From assembly GCA_002730315.1 (NCBI GenBank), contig PBZW01000067.1, positions 1-37,816 of the forward strand: a DNA stretch of 37,816 nucleotides, in the 5' to 3' direction. How positions within the stretch are numbered: the stretch's first letter is position 1; each line of letters opens with the position of its first letter. Positions 9,988-18,801 of the stretch are shown piece by piece. The notes beneath the pieces were generated by a model. That model saw nothing but the letters and a program-made list of their open reading frames with translations, made no database searches and was not told where the DNA came from. This DNA is from Fidelibacterota bacterium (GTDB lineage Bacteria; Fidelibacterota; Marinisomatia; Marinisomatales; TCS55). The position numbers and the translations under genes are program-made.

Positions 9988-11337
9988 TTATTCTTGATTA
10001 ATTTTTCTCACGAGAACCCTGTTTCCATCCACAGAAAGTATTTTCACATTTTCCTGCTTATCAATATAGGATCCTTCAGTCACTACAAAAATGCGCTGAT
10101 TGCTAACATTTATCCATCCTGATGGGCGTAAATCTGTATCAGCTACTCCTTGCTGTCCGACCAAATTTTCCAAACCGATGGAAGAATTATAGCCCTCATT
10201 TTTTTCCTGTACTGCCGGGGATGTCAGTTTCTGCCAGAATTCTGTTTTGGTCATTAGCTTAAAAAGCAACACGAGACCAATAATCCCGCCTACAATTCCA
10301 ATGGTTAGACCTGTCAGTGCCATGGAGTGAATTTCCTGACCAACAGGCACATCGGGCAAGAGTAATTCATAAAGCCCCCATAATATAATACCGATACCAG
10401 AAACACCAGCTACTCCGAAACCGGGAATTAGTAGCATTTCCACTAACAACAAAACTACGCCCACGAAAATAATAAGCAGATCTGTCATGGTGGCAAGATG
10501 GGCGATGTAGGAGGCCCCCAGGGATAACGCCAGGCATACTGCACCAAAGGTCCCCGGGATACCCCAACCGGGACTTTGCAGCTCAAACAAGATGCCTAAA
10601 AAACCGAATGTAGTTAACAGCGATGCAACTACAGGATGAGTCAGGAACCGTACAAAGTTCTCCGACCAATTTTCTTTTGAAGAACGGATTGACGCATTGG
10701 AAACACCCAATTCTGATAAAACTTCCTCAAAGGTTTCATTTTCACCATCGATCATTTTATACTTCAGTGCTTTTTCGGTCGTCAGTGTAATTAGTTTTCC
10801 TTCTTTGCGCCCTTCCAGATCAGTTACTTCCACTGAATCACCATCAATAACCAAATGAGTGAAGGATAATTCTTCATCCACCATTCCAGTGGCAATATCT
10901 GTATTGCGATCACGTTTTTCAGCTGTAGAAGCCATTTCTTCCCGCATATAACTGATGACTTTTTCTGATGCTTTTTGTCCCTGCATATCAACTGCAGTTG
11001 CCGCTCCGATGGTACCTCCACCTGTCATATATATTTTTTCACAGGATAAAGAAATTAATGCCCCAGCTGAAATAGCTCGTCTATTAATAAAAGCAACAGT
11101 TAATACTTCTGAAGCGAGTATAGCGTCTTTAATTTGCGTAGCTGCATCTACCCTGCCTCCAAAGGTATCTATATCAAAGATGATTGCTGCTGCATTATCC
11201 TCTTCAGCCGCTTTGATTGTCCTTTCTATAAATGGCGGCAAGCCAAGGTCAATCGTTCCTTGAATCGGCACACGATAAACAATTGGTTCAGCAGGTAGAA
11301 ATGAAATGAATAAAGATAATATTATAGGGATTCTCAT
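9988..11337 (-). CDS. NfeD-family membrane-bound serine protease (ClpP-like domain plus NfeD domain)
   Basis: IIFDIDTFGGRVDAATQIKDAIL, ISAGALISLSCEKIYM, C-terminal TM region and OB-like tail; upstream of floA. Confidence 0.9.
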   Translation of the reverse strand: MRIPIILSLFISFLPAEPIVYRVPIQGTIDLGLPPFIERTIKAAEEDNAAAIIFDIDTFGGRVDAATQIKDAILASEVLTVAFINRRAISAGALISLSCEKIYMTGGGTIGAATAVDMQGQKASEKVISYMREEMASTAEKRDRNTDIATGMVDEELSFTHLVIDGDSVEVTDLEGRKEGKLITLTTEKALKYKMIDGENETFEEVLSELGVSNASIRSSKENWSENFVRFLTHPVVASLLTTFGFLGILFELQSPGWGIPGTFGAVCLALSLGASYIAHLATMTDLLIIFVGVVLLLVEMLLIPGFGVAGVSGIGIILWGLYELLLPDVPVGQEIHSMALTGLTIGIVGGIIGLVLLFKLMTKTEFWQKLTSPAVQEKNEGYNSSIGLENLVGQQGVADTDLRPSGWINVSNQRIFVVTEGSYIDKQENVKILSVDGNRVLVRKINQE

Positions 11338-11432
11338 TCCAATGATGTTACCTCAATTCAGCGGTAATTTCAATACTGTCATCGCAGAAATTATTTTAGA
11401 TTTAACATCACTACAGACATTATTATACATTA

Positions 11433-12299
11433 ATGCAATTCCGCCACAAAATTTCTTATACATCACTGAAACTTTTTTCAAGCTGGCTGCGCAGCTTGTC
11501 GGAAACAGAGAGAAACAGGCTAGGTGTAAGAATGGCACGACTGGGCTATTATTTACTCGGCTTGCGTAAAAAAGATTCATTAAAAAACATTGCCATTGCC
11601 TTTCCTGAAAAAAGCGAAAATGAACGCAATGCGATCCTTAAAAAGACATATTCATTTTTTGCTAAATCTTTCCTCCAGTTTTTATCGTTCCCTAAATCGT
11701 ATAGATTTACGGATATTGATGTTGAAGGCAAGGAATTATTAGACCATTCACTGGCAAAAGGGAAGGGGGTTATCCTGACTACGGGACATTTCGGCAAATG
11801 GGAAATTTTGTCAGCCTGGCTTGGTTATGCAGGTTATCAATGCATTGCGGTAGCCCAAAGACAAAAAAATCGCGGGGCGGATATTTTCTTCAGGAAATTT
11901 AGAGAGAATACCGGTATGGGTATGATTTACCGTAAATCATCATTGCAACACATGTACAGCATTTTAAAAGAGAATAAAATCCTGATATTGGGCAGCGATC
12001 AAGACGCCAAGCAGCGGGGTGTATTTGTTTATTTTTTCAATAAACAGGCATCGACCCCTAAAGGAGTGGCCCGCTTTCATTTACAAACAGGTGCGGATAT
12101 ACTTTTCATAACCTGCCACGTTGAACGAAACGGCAGGCATAAACTTCATATTCAACAGGTGTTTCCAGAAGAAGAAAGCACCGTTGAATCTATCACCCAA
12201 GCCTTCACTGCACTGCTGGAAGAAAAAGTTCGCATGTTTCCGGAACAGTATTTCTGGTTCCACCGCCGCTGGAAAACAAAACCTGCTTCAGTACGATGA
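11433..12299 (+). CDS. Lipid A biosynthesis acyltransferase (LpxL/HtrB family)
   Basis: LTTGHFGKWE, GSDQDAKQRGVFVYFFNKQASTPKG, FWFHRRWKT motifs. Confidence 0.9.
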   Translation: MQFRHKISYTSLKLFSSWLRSLSETERNRLGVRMARLGYYLLGLRKKDSLKNIAIAFPEKSENERNAILKKTYSFFAKSFLQFLSFPKSYRFTDIDVEGKELLDHSLAKGKGVILTTGHFGKWEILSAWLGYAGYQCIAVAQRQKNRGADIFFRKFRENTGMGMIYRKSSLQHMYSILKENKILILGSDQDAKQRGVFVYFFNKQASTPKGVARFHLQTGADILFITCHVERNGRHKLHIQQVFPEEESTVESITQAFTALLEEKVRMFPEQYFWFHRRWKTKPASVR

Positions 12300-12868
12300 T
12301 ATCCATTAATGTTTTTCATAAAGATGCTGTTTCTGCCGCATTATCAGTTATTCAAGCTGGTGGTGTTATCATATATCCCACTGATACTCTTTATGGTTTT
12401 GGAGTTGATGCAACAAACGACGGTGCAATCGATAGATTAAATGATATTAAGGGCCGTACAGGACCCATCAGTGTCTTGGCTCTTGATCAAGAAACAGCAT
12501 TGGGTTGGGGTAATATTGCAAATGATGAGTCTGTACTTATAGCATCAAAACTGAAGAGCCAAACAACAGTCATTTTTCCTGTTAATATGGGGCTTGTCAG
12601 TCAAAAAATAATGGGAACCGATCATACTTTAGGGGTTCGTATCCCTGATCATGATTTTTGCAAATTACTTGCTGGGAGTTCTTCGGCTATAATAACATCC
12701 ACGAGCGTAAACAGGCACGACAGTTTAGCACTGAATGATCCGGACCGCATTATAGCAGAGTTCGGAGATGAAATTGATTTGTTTGTTAATGGCGGTAGTT
12801 TAGAGGGAAACAAAGGATCCAGTATTTATAAACTTAACTATGGCAAATTTGAGACAATACGGGACTAA
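12296..12868 (+). CDS. tsaC: L-threonylcarbamoyladenylate synthase (YrdC/Sua5 domain)
   Basis: GGVIIYPTDTLYGFGVDATN, IKGRTGPISVL; ATGA overlap with previous gene. Confidence 0.9.
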   Translation: MISINVFHKDAVSAALSVIQAGGVIIYPTDTLYGFGVDATNDGAIDRLNDIKGRTGPISVLALDQETALGWGNIANDESVLIASKLKSQTTVIFPVNMGLVSQKIMGTDHTLGVRIPDHDFCKLLAGSSSAIITSTSVNRHDSLALNDPDRIIAEFGDEIDLFVNGGSLEGNKGSSIYKLNYGKFETIRD

Positions 12869-12869
12869 T

Positions 12870-13583
12870 ATGCGGATTAGTTTATTCATTCTACTATCAA
12901 TTTTATTTGGTCAGGATCTTCCTTTTCAAATAGGAGAGAAGTTAATCTATAATGCAAAATTTAATATTATTCCTTCTGGAACTGCTTCATTGGAGGTTGT
13001 CGGTCATGATACAATCAATGGAATAAGAACATTCCACGCCAGGTTCAAGGCAAGCACCAATCCAACTTTAGACAGGTTATATAAATTGCGGGACAGGGTT
13101 GATATTTGGATGGATGAAACGGATTTATTCACACATCAATTGAAAAAAAATATACGCGAAGGCAATTACCACAAAAAGACTCTTACAACTATCCATTATG
13201 AATCTTCCCTGGCAATTATAAATGCTGATACAGTAACCATTTCTGGACCGGTACGTGATCCTTATTCGCTCTTTTTTTATTTACGGTCTATCCCTTTGGA
13301 AGTGGGTCAATTGATGGAATTCACATCATTTGAGAATAAAAAATTCACACCTTTTCAATTAGCTGTAACCGGAAAAGAAACAATTAATACACAGGCAGGT
13401 CATTTTAATTGCATAGTAGTAAAACCATTTCGGCGGGGGGAAGCCTTACTTAAAAATGAGGGCGATATGCAGATCTGGTTCAGCGACGATAAAAAACGGC
13501 TACCAATTCAAATTCAGATAAAATTGAAATTTGGTTCAATGCATATGAAATTGAAGGAAATTACTAACCGAAAAGCCGGCTGA
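12870..13583 (+). CDS. DUF3108-like exported protein
   Basis: LPFQIGEKLIYNAKFNIIPSGTASLEV...FHARFKASTNPTLDRLYKLRDRVDIWMD resembles DUF3108; start refined to ATG at 12870 before signal-like MRISLFILLSILFG. Confidence 0.8.
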   Translation: MRISLFILLSILFGQDLPFQIGEKLIYNAKFNIIPSGTASLEVVGHDTINGIRTFHARFKASTNPTLDRLYKLRDRVDIWMDETDLFTHQLKKNIREGNYHKKTLTTIHYESSLAIINADTVTISGPVRDPYSLFFYLRSIPLEVGQLMEFTSFENKKFTPFQLAVTGKETINTQAGHFNCIVVKPFRRGEALLKNEGDMQIWFSDDKKRLPIQIQIKLKFGSMHMKLKEITNRKAG

Positions 13584-14733
13584 TATCGTTTACAATCACC
13601 GTCGCAACTAATAAAAGTAAAAAGGCCATGCCAACTTGTTGAATGACCATCCGTGTCTTGATGGTCAGCTTGCGGCGTAATAGACCCTCTATAACGATTA
13701 TAAGTATGTGTCCACCATCCAAGCCGGGAATGGGTAAAATGTTGATGAAAGCTAAATTACAGCTAATTAATGCCATAAATGTCAACAAAGCAGTCCATCC
13801 TGCCCTGGCTGTTTCACCAGCTAATTGAGCGATCATTATGGGACCGCCGATATCCTTAATCGATGCATCACCGCTGGTTAACATAGCCAAGGACATTATT
13901 ATCATTCCAAAACTGTTAGCTGTTGCTATTGACCCAGTTTTAATAGCCTCGGCAAAACCAATTGGGCGATAACTATAATTTTGTATTATACCAATTGCGC
14001 CAAGTGTATCGACTTTTCCTTCTATAACAGCAATTTGATATTCTGTATTTATAGCAATATCAAAAACTTCTGTATCCCTTTTAATTTTTAATATAATGGG
14101 GGCGTTGGGTTTTGTGTGGATTCGAGTGGAAATATCTGTCCATGTATCTATAGTTTCATTATCTATTTCCAGAATTATATCACCAACCTGCAGATCGTTC
14201 GCTTCAGCCGGCATTCCGGGAACCAATTGGGCAATTACAGGTTCATCACTTAATTCAGGGATACCCATATACTTGGCAACCCCGGTAAATAAAACAAAAG
14301 CCAGTAAAATATTCATAATTACACCAGCGCTCATTACCCAAGCCTGCTGAAGCGATGATTTACTCATTAATTCGTCTTCAGCATATGTAATATTTTCGTC
14401 GAGGCTCTCATCGATTATGCCGGCCATTTTAACATATCCTCCAAGTGGTACAATAGCCAAGCAATATTCTGTTTTGCTTCCTTTTCTGTTTCCCTTCCCG
14501 ATTGTTTTTTCAATTATGGGACTCCATGTCAATTTATTCTCATTACGCATATAGAAATAAAACCTGAATAACCAGCCTCCATCAATAGATGTAAATGTAA
14601 TGAGCCGTGGAGGAAAACCTATTGAAAAACGGTCAACGCGTACACCTACTGAACGAGCAGCCAGGAAATGTCCCAATTCATGGACGGTCACAAGTACACC
14701 TATTACAATAATTGTTGCCCAAAGTGTTGTCAT
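13564..14733 (-). CDS. rseP: RseP-like M50 site-2 metalloprotease with PDZ domain
   Basis: VHELGHFLAARSVGVRVDRFSIGFPP; PDZ (PGMPAEANDLQVGDIILEIDN); LPIPGLDGGH. Confidence 0.93.
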   Translation of the reverse strand: MTTLWATIIVIGVLVTVHELGHFLAARSVGVRVDRFSIGFPPRLITFTSIDGGWLFRFYFYMRNENKLTWSPIIEKTIGKGNRKGSKTEYCLAIVPLGGYVKMAGIIDESLDENITYAEDELMSKSSLQQAWVMSAGVIMNILLAFVLFTGVAKYMGIPELSDEPVIAQLVPGMPAEANDLQVGDIILEIDNETIDTWTDISTRIHTKPNAPIILKIKRDTEVFDIAINTEYQIAVIEGKVDTLGAIGIIQNYSYRPIGFAEAIKTGSIATANSFGMIIMSLAMLTSGDASIKDIGGPIMIAQLAGETARAGWTALLTFMALISCNLAFINILPIPGLDGGHILIIVIEGLLRRKLTIKTRMVIQQVGMAFLLLLVATVIVNDISRLFG

Positions 14734-14752
14734 AATCCCTATGCCTTAAATA

Positions 14753-15895
14753 TTAATTGTAAGCACTAACAAAATCAGTTGCCCAGAGTTCCAATTCTTT
14801 TAAATCTGCCAGCGTTGGTTTAGGAATATAATGGTGGTCTGCGCAGGCTTTTTTAACAATTGCTGGTATGTCAGTGAATTTTATTGACCCAGCTAAAAAT
14901 CGATATACAGCTTGTTCATTAGCAACATTCAAAATTGCTGGAGTTGTCCCTCCAGCGTGCATAGCATCATAGGCTAATTGGATACAAGGAAATTTTTCCA
15001 AATCTGGTGCTTCAAATGTGAGTTGACCTGCTTTAATCAGATCCAGTTCTTCCCATTCAGCGGAACTATGGCGGGGATATGTCAACGCATATTGGATCGG
15101 GATTTTCATGTCGGGGACGCCCAATTGCGCTTTAACGGATCGGTCAGCGAATTCCACCATGGAGTGAATAATGGACTGGGGGTGTACGACAATATCAATT
15201 TCATCGGCATTTAGTCCGAAAAACCAATGTGCTTCAATAACTTCCAGTCCTTTATTCATCATTGTCGCAGAATCAATGGTAATTTTATTTCCCATGTCCC
15301 AATTGGGGTGGTTTAATGCTTCATCGGGTGTTATATCTTTAAATGTTTTAACATTCCTTGTTCTAAATGGGCCCCCGCTACCGGTTAAAATTATTTTTCT
15401 AACGTCATCCAAATCCTCACCGGCTAAACATTGCCAGATAGCTGAATGTTCACTATCAACTGGAAAAATACTTGCGCCGGACTGCTGCTTGGCTGTTTCA
15501 ATAATTGAACCAGCCATAACTAAACTTTCCTTATTGCTTAGGGCTACATCTACACCAGCTTCTACTACCTTTAACGTCGGTTCCATGCCAGCACTGCCTA
15601 CCAATCCATTCATGACTAAATCAACATCATTGCGTCCTGCAATTTCCAGCAATCCTGCCCTGCCAGTTAATACTTCGATACTGCTACCCAAAGTATCTGC
15701 TACTGTTTTTCCAGCATCATTATCAACGATTGCAACAGCTTTAGGTTGATATTTCAGCGCTTGTTTAATCAGCTGCTCGGCATTTCTATTTGCAGTTAAA
15801 TAGACTATTTCGCACTGGCTATCAAGATTATCAACAACCCTCAGAGTGCTTTTCCCAATTGAACCAGTAGAACCCAGTATTGATATTTTTTTCAT
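14753..15895 (-). CDS. dxr: 1-deoxy-D-xylulose 5-phosphate reductoisomerase
   Basis: ISILGSTGSIGKSTL; ALSNKESLVMAG; MGNKITIDSATMMNKGLEVIEAHWFF. Confidence 0.96.
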   Translation of the reverse strand: MKKISILGSTGSIGKSTLRVVDNLDSQCEIVYLTANRNAEQLIKQALKYQPKAVAIVDNDAGKTVADTLGSSIEVLTGRAGLLEIAGRNDVDLVMNGLVGSAGMEPTLKVVEAGVDVALSNKESLVMAGSIIETAKQQSGASIFPVDSEHSAIWQCLAGEDLDDVRKIILTGSGGPFRTRNVKTFKDITPDEALNHPNWDMGNKITIDSATMMNKGLEVIEAHWFFGLNADEIDIVVHPQSIIHSMVEFADRSVKAQLGVPDMKIPIQYALTYPRHSSAEWEELDLIKAGQLTFEAPDLEKFPCIQLAYDAMHAGGTTPAILNVANEQAVYRFLAGSIKFTDIPAIVKKACADHHYIPKPTLADLKELELWATDFVSAYN

Positions 15896-15897
15896 CT

Positions 15898-16593
15898 TTA
15901 GAAAAATAGACGTGAAAATGTCACATTTAATTGCAGGAATTTAGAATGTAATTGGGTTTGAAATTCGATATCAGTACCATAAACCTGAAATGTAGTACCT
16001 GTAATTAAATAGGTCATAGAGCCAGTAATGGATTTAGGGATATTTTCATCATCTATTTTTAAAATGCTTCCTTTATAATCATCGAATCCAACACCTAAAA
16101 ATAAAGGTATTTCGGAAATATATTTCTTCATGATGAAAGCTATATCAGCATAGCGTATACGCAAATGTTGCGGCCCTTCAAGCCAGCCCAGCGAAACACT
16201 GGTAAACCCTGTTTCTCCAAAATAATTGCATCCATATCCCGCAGCATGTACCGATGTTTCACCAATTGAAAACATATTCATTTTCCCATTTAGTACGAGG
16301 TTTTCCGTTAACAAAAATTGTCCTTCAATAATGAACGGCTGAAGTAAAGGATTTGATTGATATGATGATACAAATGTCCATCCCAAGGGAATTGAGACAG
16401 CAATACCAAAGCGTTGATTTTGAGATAAGCTTAACATGGTTGACCGCCCGCCAGTCAGAGCGGATGAAACAATTGTGGGTTCTACCTGTTTTTTGAAAGC
16501 TGTGACATCCGCCTTTTCCAGGTCAAATGATATCCACTGGCTTGACAATGGTGTTAAACATGCTGTATATAATAATATAAAACGAAAAATCAT
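15898..16593 (-). CDS. Hypothetical outer-membrane beta-barrel-like protein
   Basis: ORF extends to a TTG at 16614; ATG at 16593 (MIFRFILLYTACLTPLSSQ) is the likelier start with signal peptide; C-terminus ...LNVTFSRLFF ends in aromatic residues like a beta-signal. Confidence 0.7.
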   Translation of the reverse strand: MIFRFILLYTACLTPLSSQWISFDLEKADVTAFKKQVEPTIVSSALTGGRSTMLSLSQNQRFGIAVSIPLGWTFVSSYQSNPLLQPFIIEGQFLLTENLVLNGKMNMFSIGETSVHAAGYGCNYFGETGFTSVSLGWLEGPQHLRIRYADIAFIMKKYISEIPLFLGVGFDDYKGSILKIDDENIPKSITGSMTYLITGTTFQVYGTDIEFQTQLHSKFLQLNVTFSRLFF

Positions 16594-16610
16594 AATCTGA
16601 TTGCACCATT

Positions 16611-17384
16611 TCAAATTATACCACGATCACTGGATTCAATAAAATCGACTATCATTTTAATTTCATCAGTTTGTTCCAAATCTGTTCTAATTTTTTCAAC
16701 AGCATTCTTACGGTTATGTTTCGATCTGAAATAGAGTTTATATGCTTCTTTAATCAATTTTCTGGACTTGCTGTCAAAGCCCCGTCGTCTCAAACCTATC
16801 TGGTTGATACCACTGTACTGCAATGGTTCACCAGCGCCAAGGATAAAGGGCGGCACATCTTGAACAATTCGAAAACCGCCGCCAACAAAGACATGTGCCC
16901 CTACTTTAGTGAATTGGTGTACAAGCACACCACCGCCTAAAAACACCCAGTCGCCTAATTCAACATGGCCTCCCAGTGTGGCGAGATTAGCCATGATTAC
17001 ATTATTACCAATAATACAATCATGGGCTATATGGGTACAGGCCATTAATAATACATTATTTCCAATTTCTGTTGAACCACCCGCTGAGGTTCCTCGATTG
17101 ATAGTGACCGATTCACGAATAGTAACATTATCACCTATAATAGCAGTTGTATCCTCCCCGCCAAACTTTAAATCTTGAGGGATTTCCCCGATTGAACAAT
17201 TATGGAAAATCCTGGCTTTTATTCCAACTGTCGTACCGGTTTTAATTGTAGTATGGTTACCAATACTGGAATCGTCTCCAATAACTACACCTCCTTCAAT
17301 AACGCTGTAAGGACCAACAGCAACATTGGTTCCAAGGTGTGAATCCTCTGATACAAGGGCTGTAGGATGAACTAGTGTGGCAAT
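16611..17384 (-). CDS. lpxA: UDP-N-acetylglucosamine acyltransferase LpxA, full length with non-canonical ATT start
   Basis: Track ORF 16611..17045 begins mid-protein (MACTHIAHDC). In-frame upstream translation gives ATLVHPTALVSEDSHLGTNVAVGPYSVIEGG...IGEIPQDLKFGGEDTTAIIGDNVTIRESVTINRGTSAGGSTEIGNNVLLMACTHIAHDC, a complete LpxA N-terminus. No ATG/GTG/TTG/CTG among the 113 codons; ATT at 17384 follows GGAG with 7-nt spacing. Confidence 0.88.
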   Translation of the reverse strand: MATLVHPTALVSEDSHLGTNVAVGPYSVIEGGVVIGDDSSIGNHTTIKTGTTVGIKARIFHNCSIGEIPQDLKFGGEDTTAIIGDNVTIRESVTINRGTSAGGSTEIGNNVLLMACTHIAHDCIIGNNVIMANLATLGGHVELGDWVFLGGGVLVHQFTKVGAHVFVGGGFRIVQDVPPFILGAGEPLQYSGINQIGLRRRGFDSKSRKLIKEAYKLYFRSKHNRKNAVEKIRTDLEQTDEIKMIVDFIESSDRGII

Positions 17385-17386
17385 GA

Positions 17387-17827
17387 TTATGCTCCGGCGC
17401 GGTCGACGATATTTGCCATAATGTTTGCTTCAGCAACTACTTTATCATCGACGTAAGCTGTACCGCCAAGTTTTACCACCTTCATACGGATTTTAAGCAA
17501 ATCCATTTCTAATCGGACTTGATCACCAGGTATGATTGGCTTGCGAAACTTGGCTTTTTCAACAGCTGAAAAGAACATATTTTTCGATAAGGGATCTTCA
17601 ACAGAATTTAAAACCAGAAACGCACCTGCCTGGGCCATGGATTCCAGAATAAGCATTCCCGGCATAACAGGTTGATTGGGAAAATGTCCCTGGAAGAATG
17701 GTTCATTGATGGTCACATTTTTTATCACAGTGCAGTGTTTACCAGGTTCTATCTCAATAATTCTATCTATCAGAATAAATGGATAGCGGTGGGGCATGAG
17801 GTCCATAATCTCATCTATATACAACAT
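17387..17827 (-). CDS. fabZ: 3-hydroxyacyl-[ACP] dehydratase FabZ
   Basis: IMDLMPHRYPFILIDRI, FFQGHFPNQPVMPGMLILESMAQAGA. Confidence 0.95.
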   Translation of the reverse strand: MLYIDEIMDLMPHRYPFILIDRIIEIEPGKHCTVIKNVTINEPFFQGHFPNQPVMPGMLILESMAQAGAFLVLNSVEDPLSKNMFFSAVEKAKFRKPIIPGDQVRLEMDLLKIRMKVVKLGGTAYVDDKVVAEANIMANIVDRAGA

Positions 17828-17847
17828 TCTAACTCTCCGTGTGGAAC

Positions 17848-18801
17848 TTAATTTTTGTGTTCTAAAAAATATTCTGCGTATTCTTGACGAATCATTTTAA
17901 CAAATTCTACATTACTAGCATGGCCACTCCTCGCCGCAGTTACATGACCTTTAATAGGAATACCCAACAATGCCAAGTCGCCAATCAAATCAAGTGTTTT
18001 ATGACGCACTGGTTCATTGCGATAGCGCAGTGCTTTACCGTTCAGGATGCCATTTGCTCCCGAAATAATTGTTTCTTCAATGCCGAAAAGTGTGCGTAAA
18101 TGTTCTATTTCACCTGGATCAATTTCCTTATCAATAATTACCACGGCATTGTCCAGGCTTCCGCCTTTGATCAATCCTTGTTTTTTTAGCATTTCAACTT
18201 CACTCATAAAGCAGAATGTCCTTGCCGGAGCTACTTCTTTTGCAAAATCCTCCTCCATATTATAAATGGCCTCATACTGTGTTCCCAGCTGGGGCAAGGG
18301 ATACTCGACCATAAAAGTCACTCGAAAACGATTGGATGGAATAACATGAATATCAATCTCTTTAATGGGATCAGAATAAGTAACTGCATTCCCTATCGGC
18401 AATACTTTGCGTTCTGCATCTTGGGTTATTTGCCCAGAAGTTTGTAATGCTTCAACAAAATCCTTGGCGCTGCCATCCATCACAGGTGGTTCTTTACTTG
18501 TTAGTTCTATAAGAATATTATCTATACGCATACCTGATACAGCTGCCAAGGCATGTTCAACCGTATGAATTCGCACATTGTTTTGTTCAATAGTTGTTCC
18601 CCGAGATATATCAACTACGTGATCTATATCGGCTTTAATGGCCGGGCTACCTTTTATATCCGTACGCCTGAATCGAATACCGTAGTTTTCAGGTGCGGGT
18701 TTAAATGTGATTGTACTTTCCACACCAGTATGCAAACCAACGCCTGTACAGGATGAAGTTTTCTTTATGGTAAGTTGTTTTCTATGATGCGTTGTCGGCA
18801 T
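17848..18801 (-). CDS. lpxC: UDP-3-O-acyl-N-acetylglucosamine deacetylase
   Basis: GVGLHTG, TVEHALAA, ARTFCFMSEVE, RHKTLDLIGDLALLG. Confidence 0.95.
   Translation of the reverse strand: MPTTHHRKQLTIKKTSSCTGVGLHTGVESTITFKPAPENYGIRFRRTDIKGSPAIKADIDHVVDISRGTTIEQNNVRIHTVEHALAAVSGMRIDNILIELTSKEPPVMDGSAKDFVEALQTSGQITQDAERKVLPIGNAVTYSDPIKEIDIHVIPSNRFRVTFMVEYPLPQLGTQYEAIYNMEEDFAKEVAPARTFCFMSEVEMLKKQGLIKGGSLDNAVVIIDKEIDPGEIEHLRTLFGIEETIISGANGILNGKALRYRNEPVRHKTLDLIGDLALLGIPIKGHVTAARSGHASNVEFVKMIRQEYAEYFLEHKN

Noticed and set aside
15171-15749. 192-aa + strand ORF antisense to dxr
   Set aside because: Shadow frame of the strongly conserved dxr coding sequence; no recognisable domain.
16611-17045. lpxA as a genuine 144-aa truncated protein
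   Set aside because: Upstream frame encodes the complete conserved LpxA N-terminus, so the short ORF call is an artefact of requiring ATG/GTG/TTG.
17380-17400. Programmed -1 frameshift making a FabZ-LpxA fusion
   Set aside because: LpxA frame is -1 relative to FabZ, but no slippery heptamer is seen at the GCCGGAGCATAATCATT junction; an ATT start with GGAG at 7 nt is simpler. Not fully excluded.
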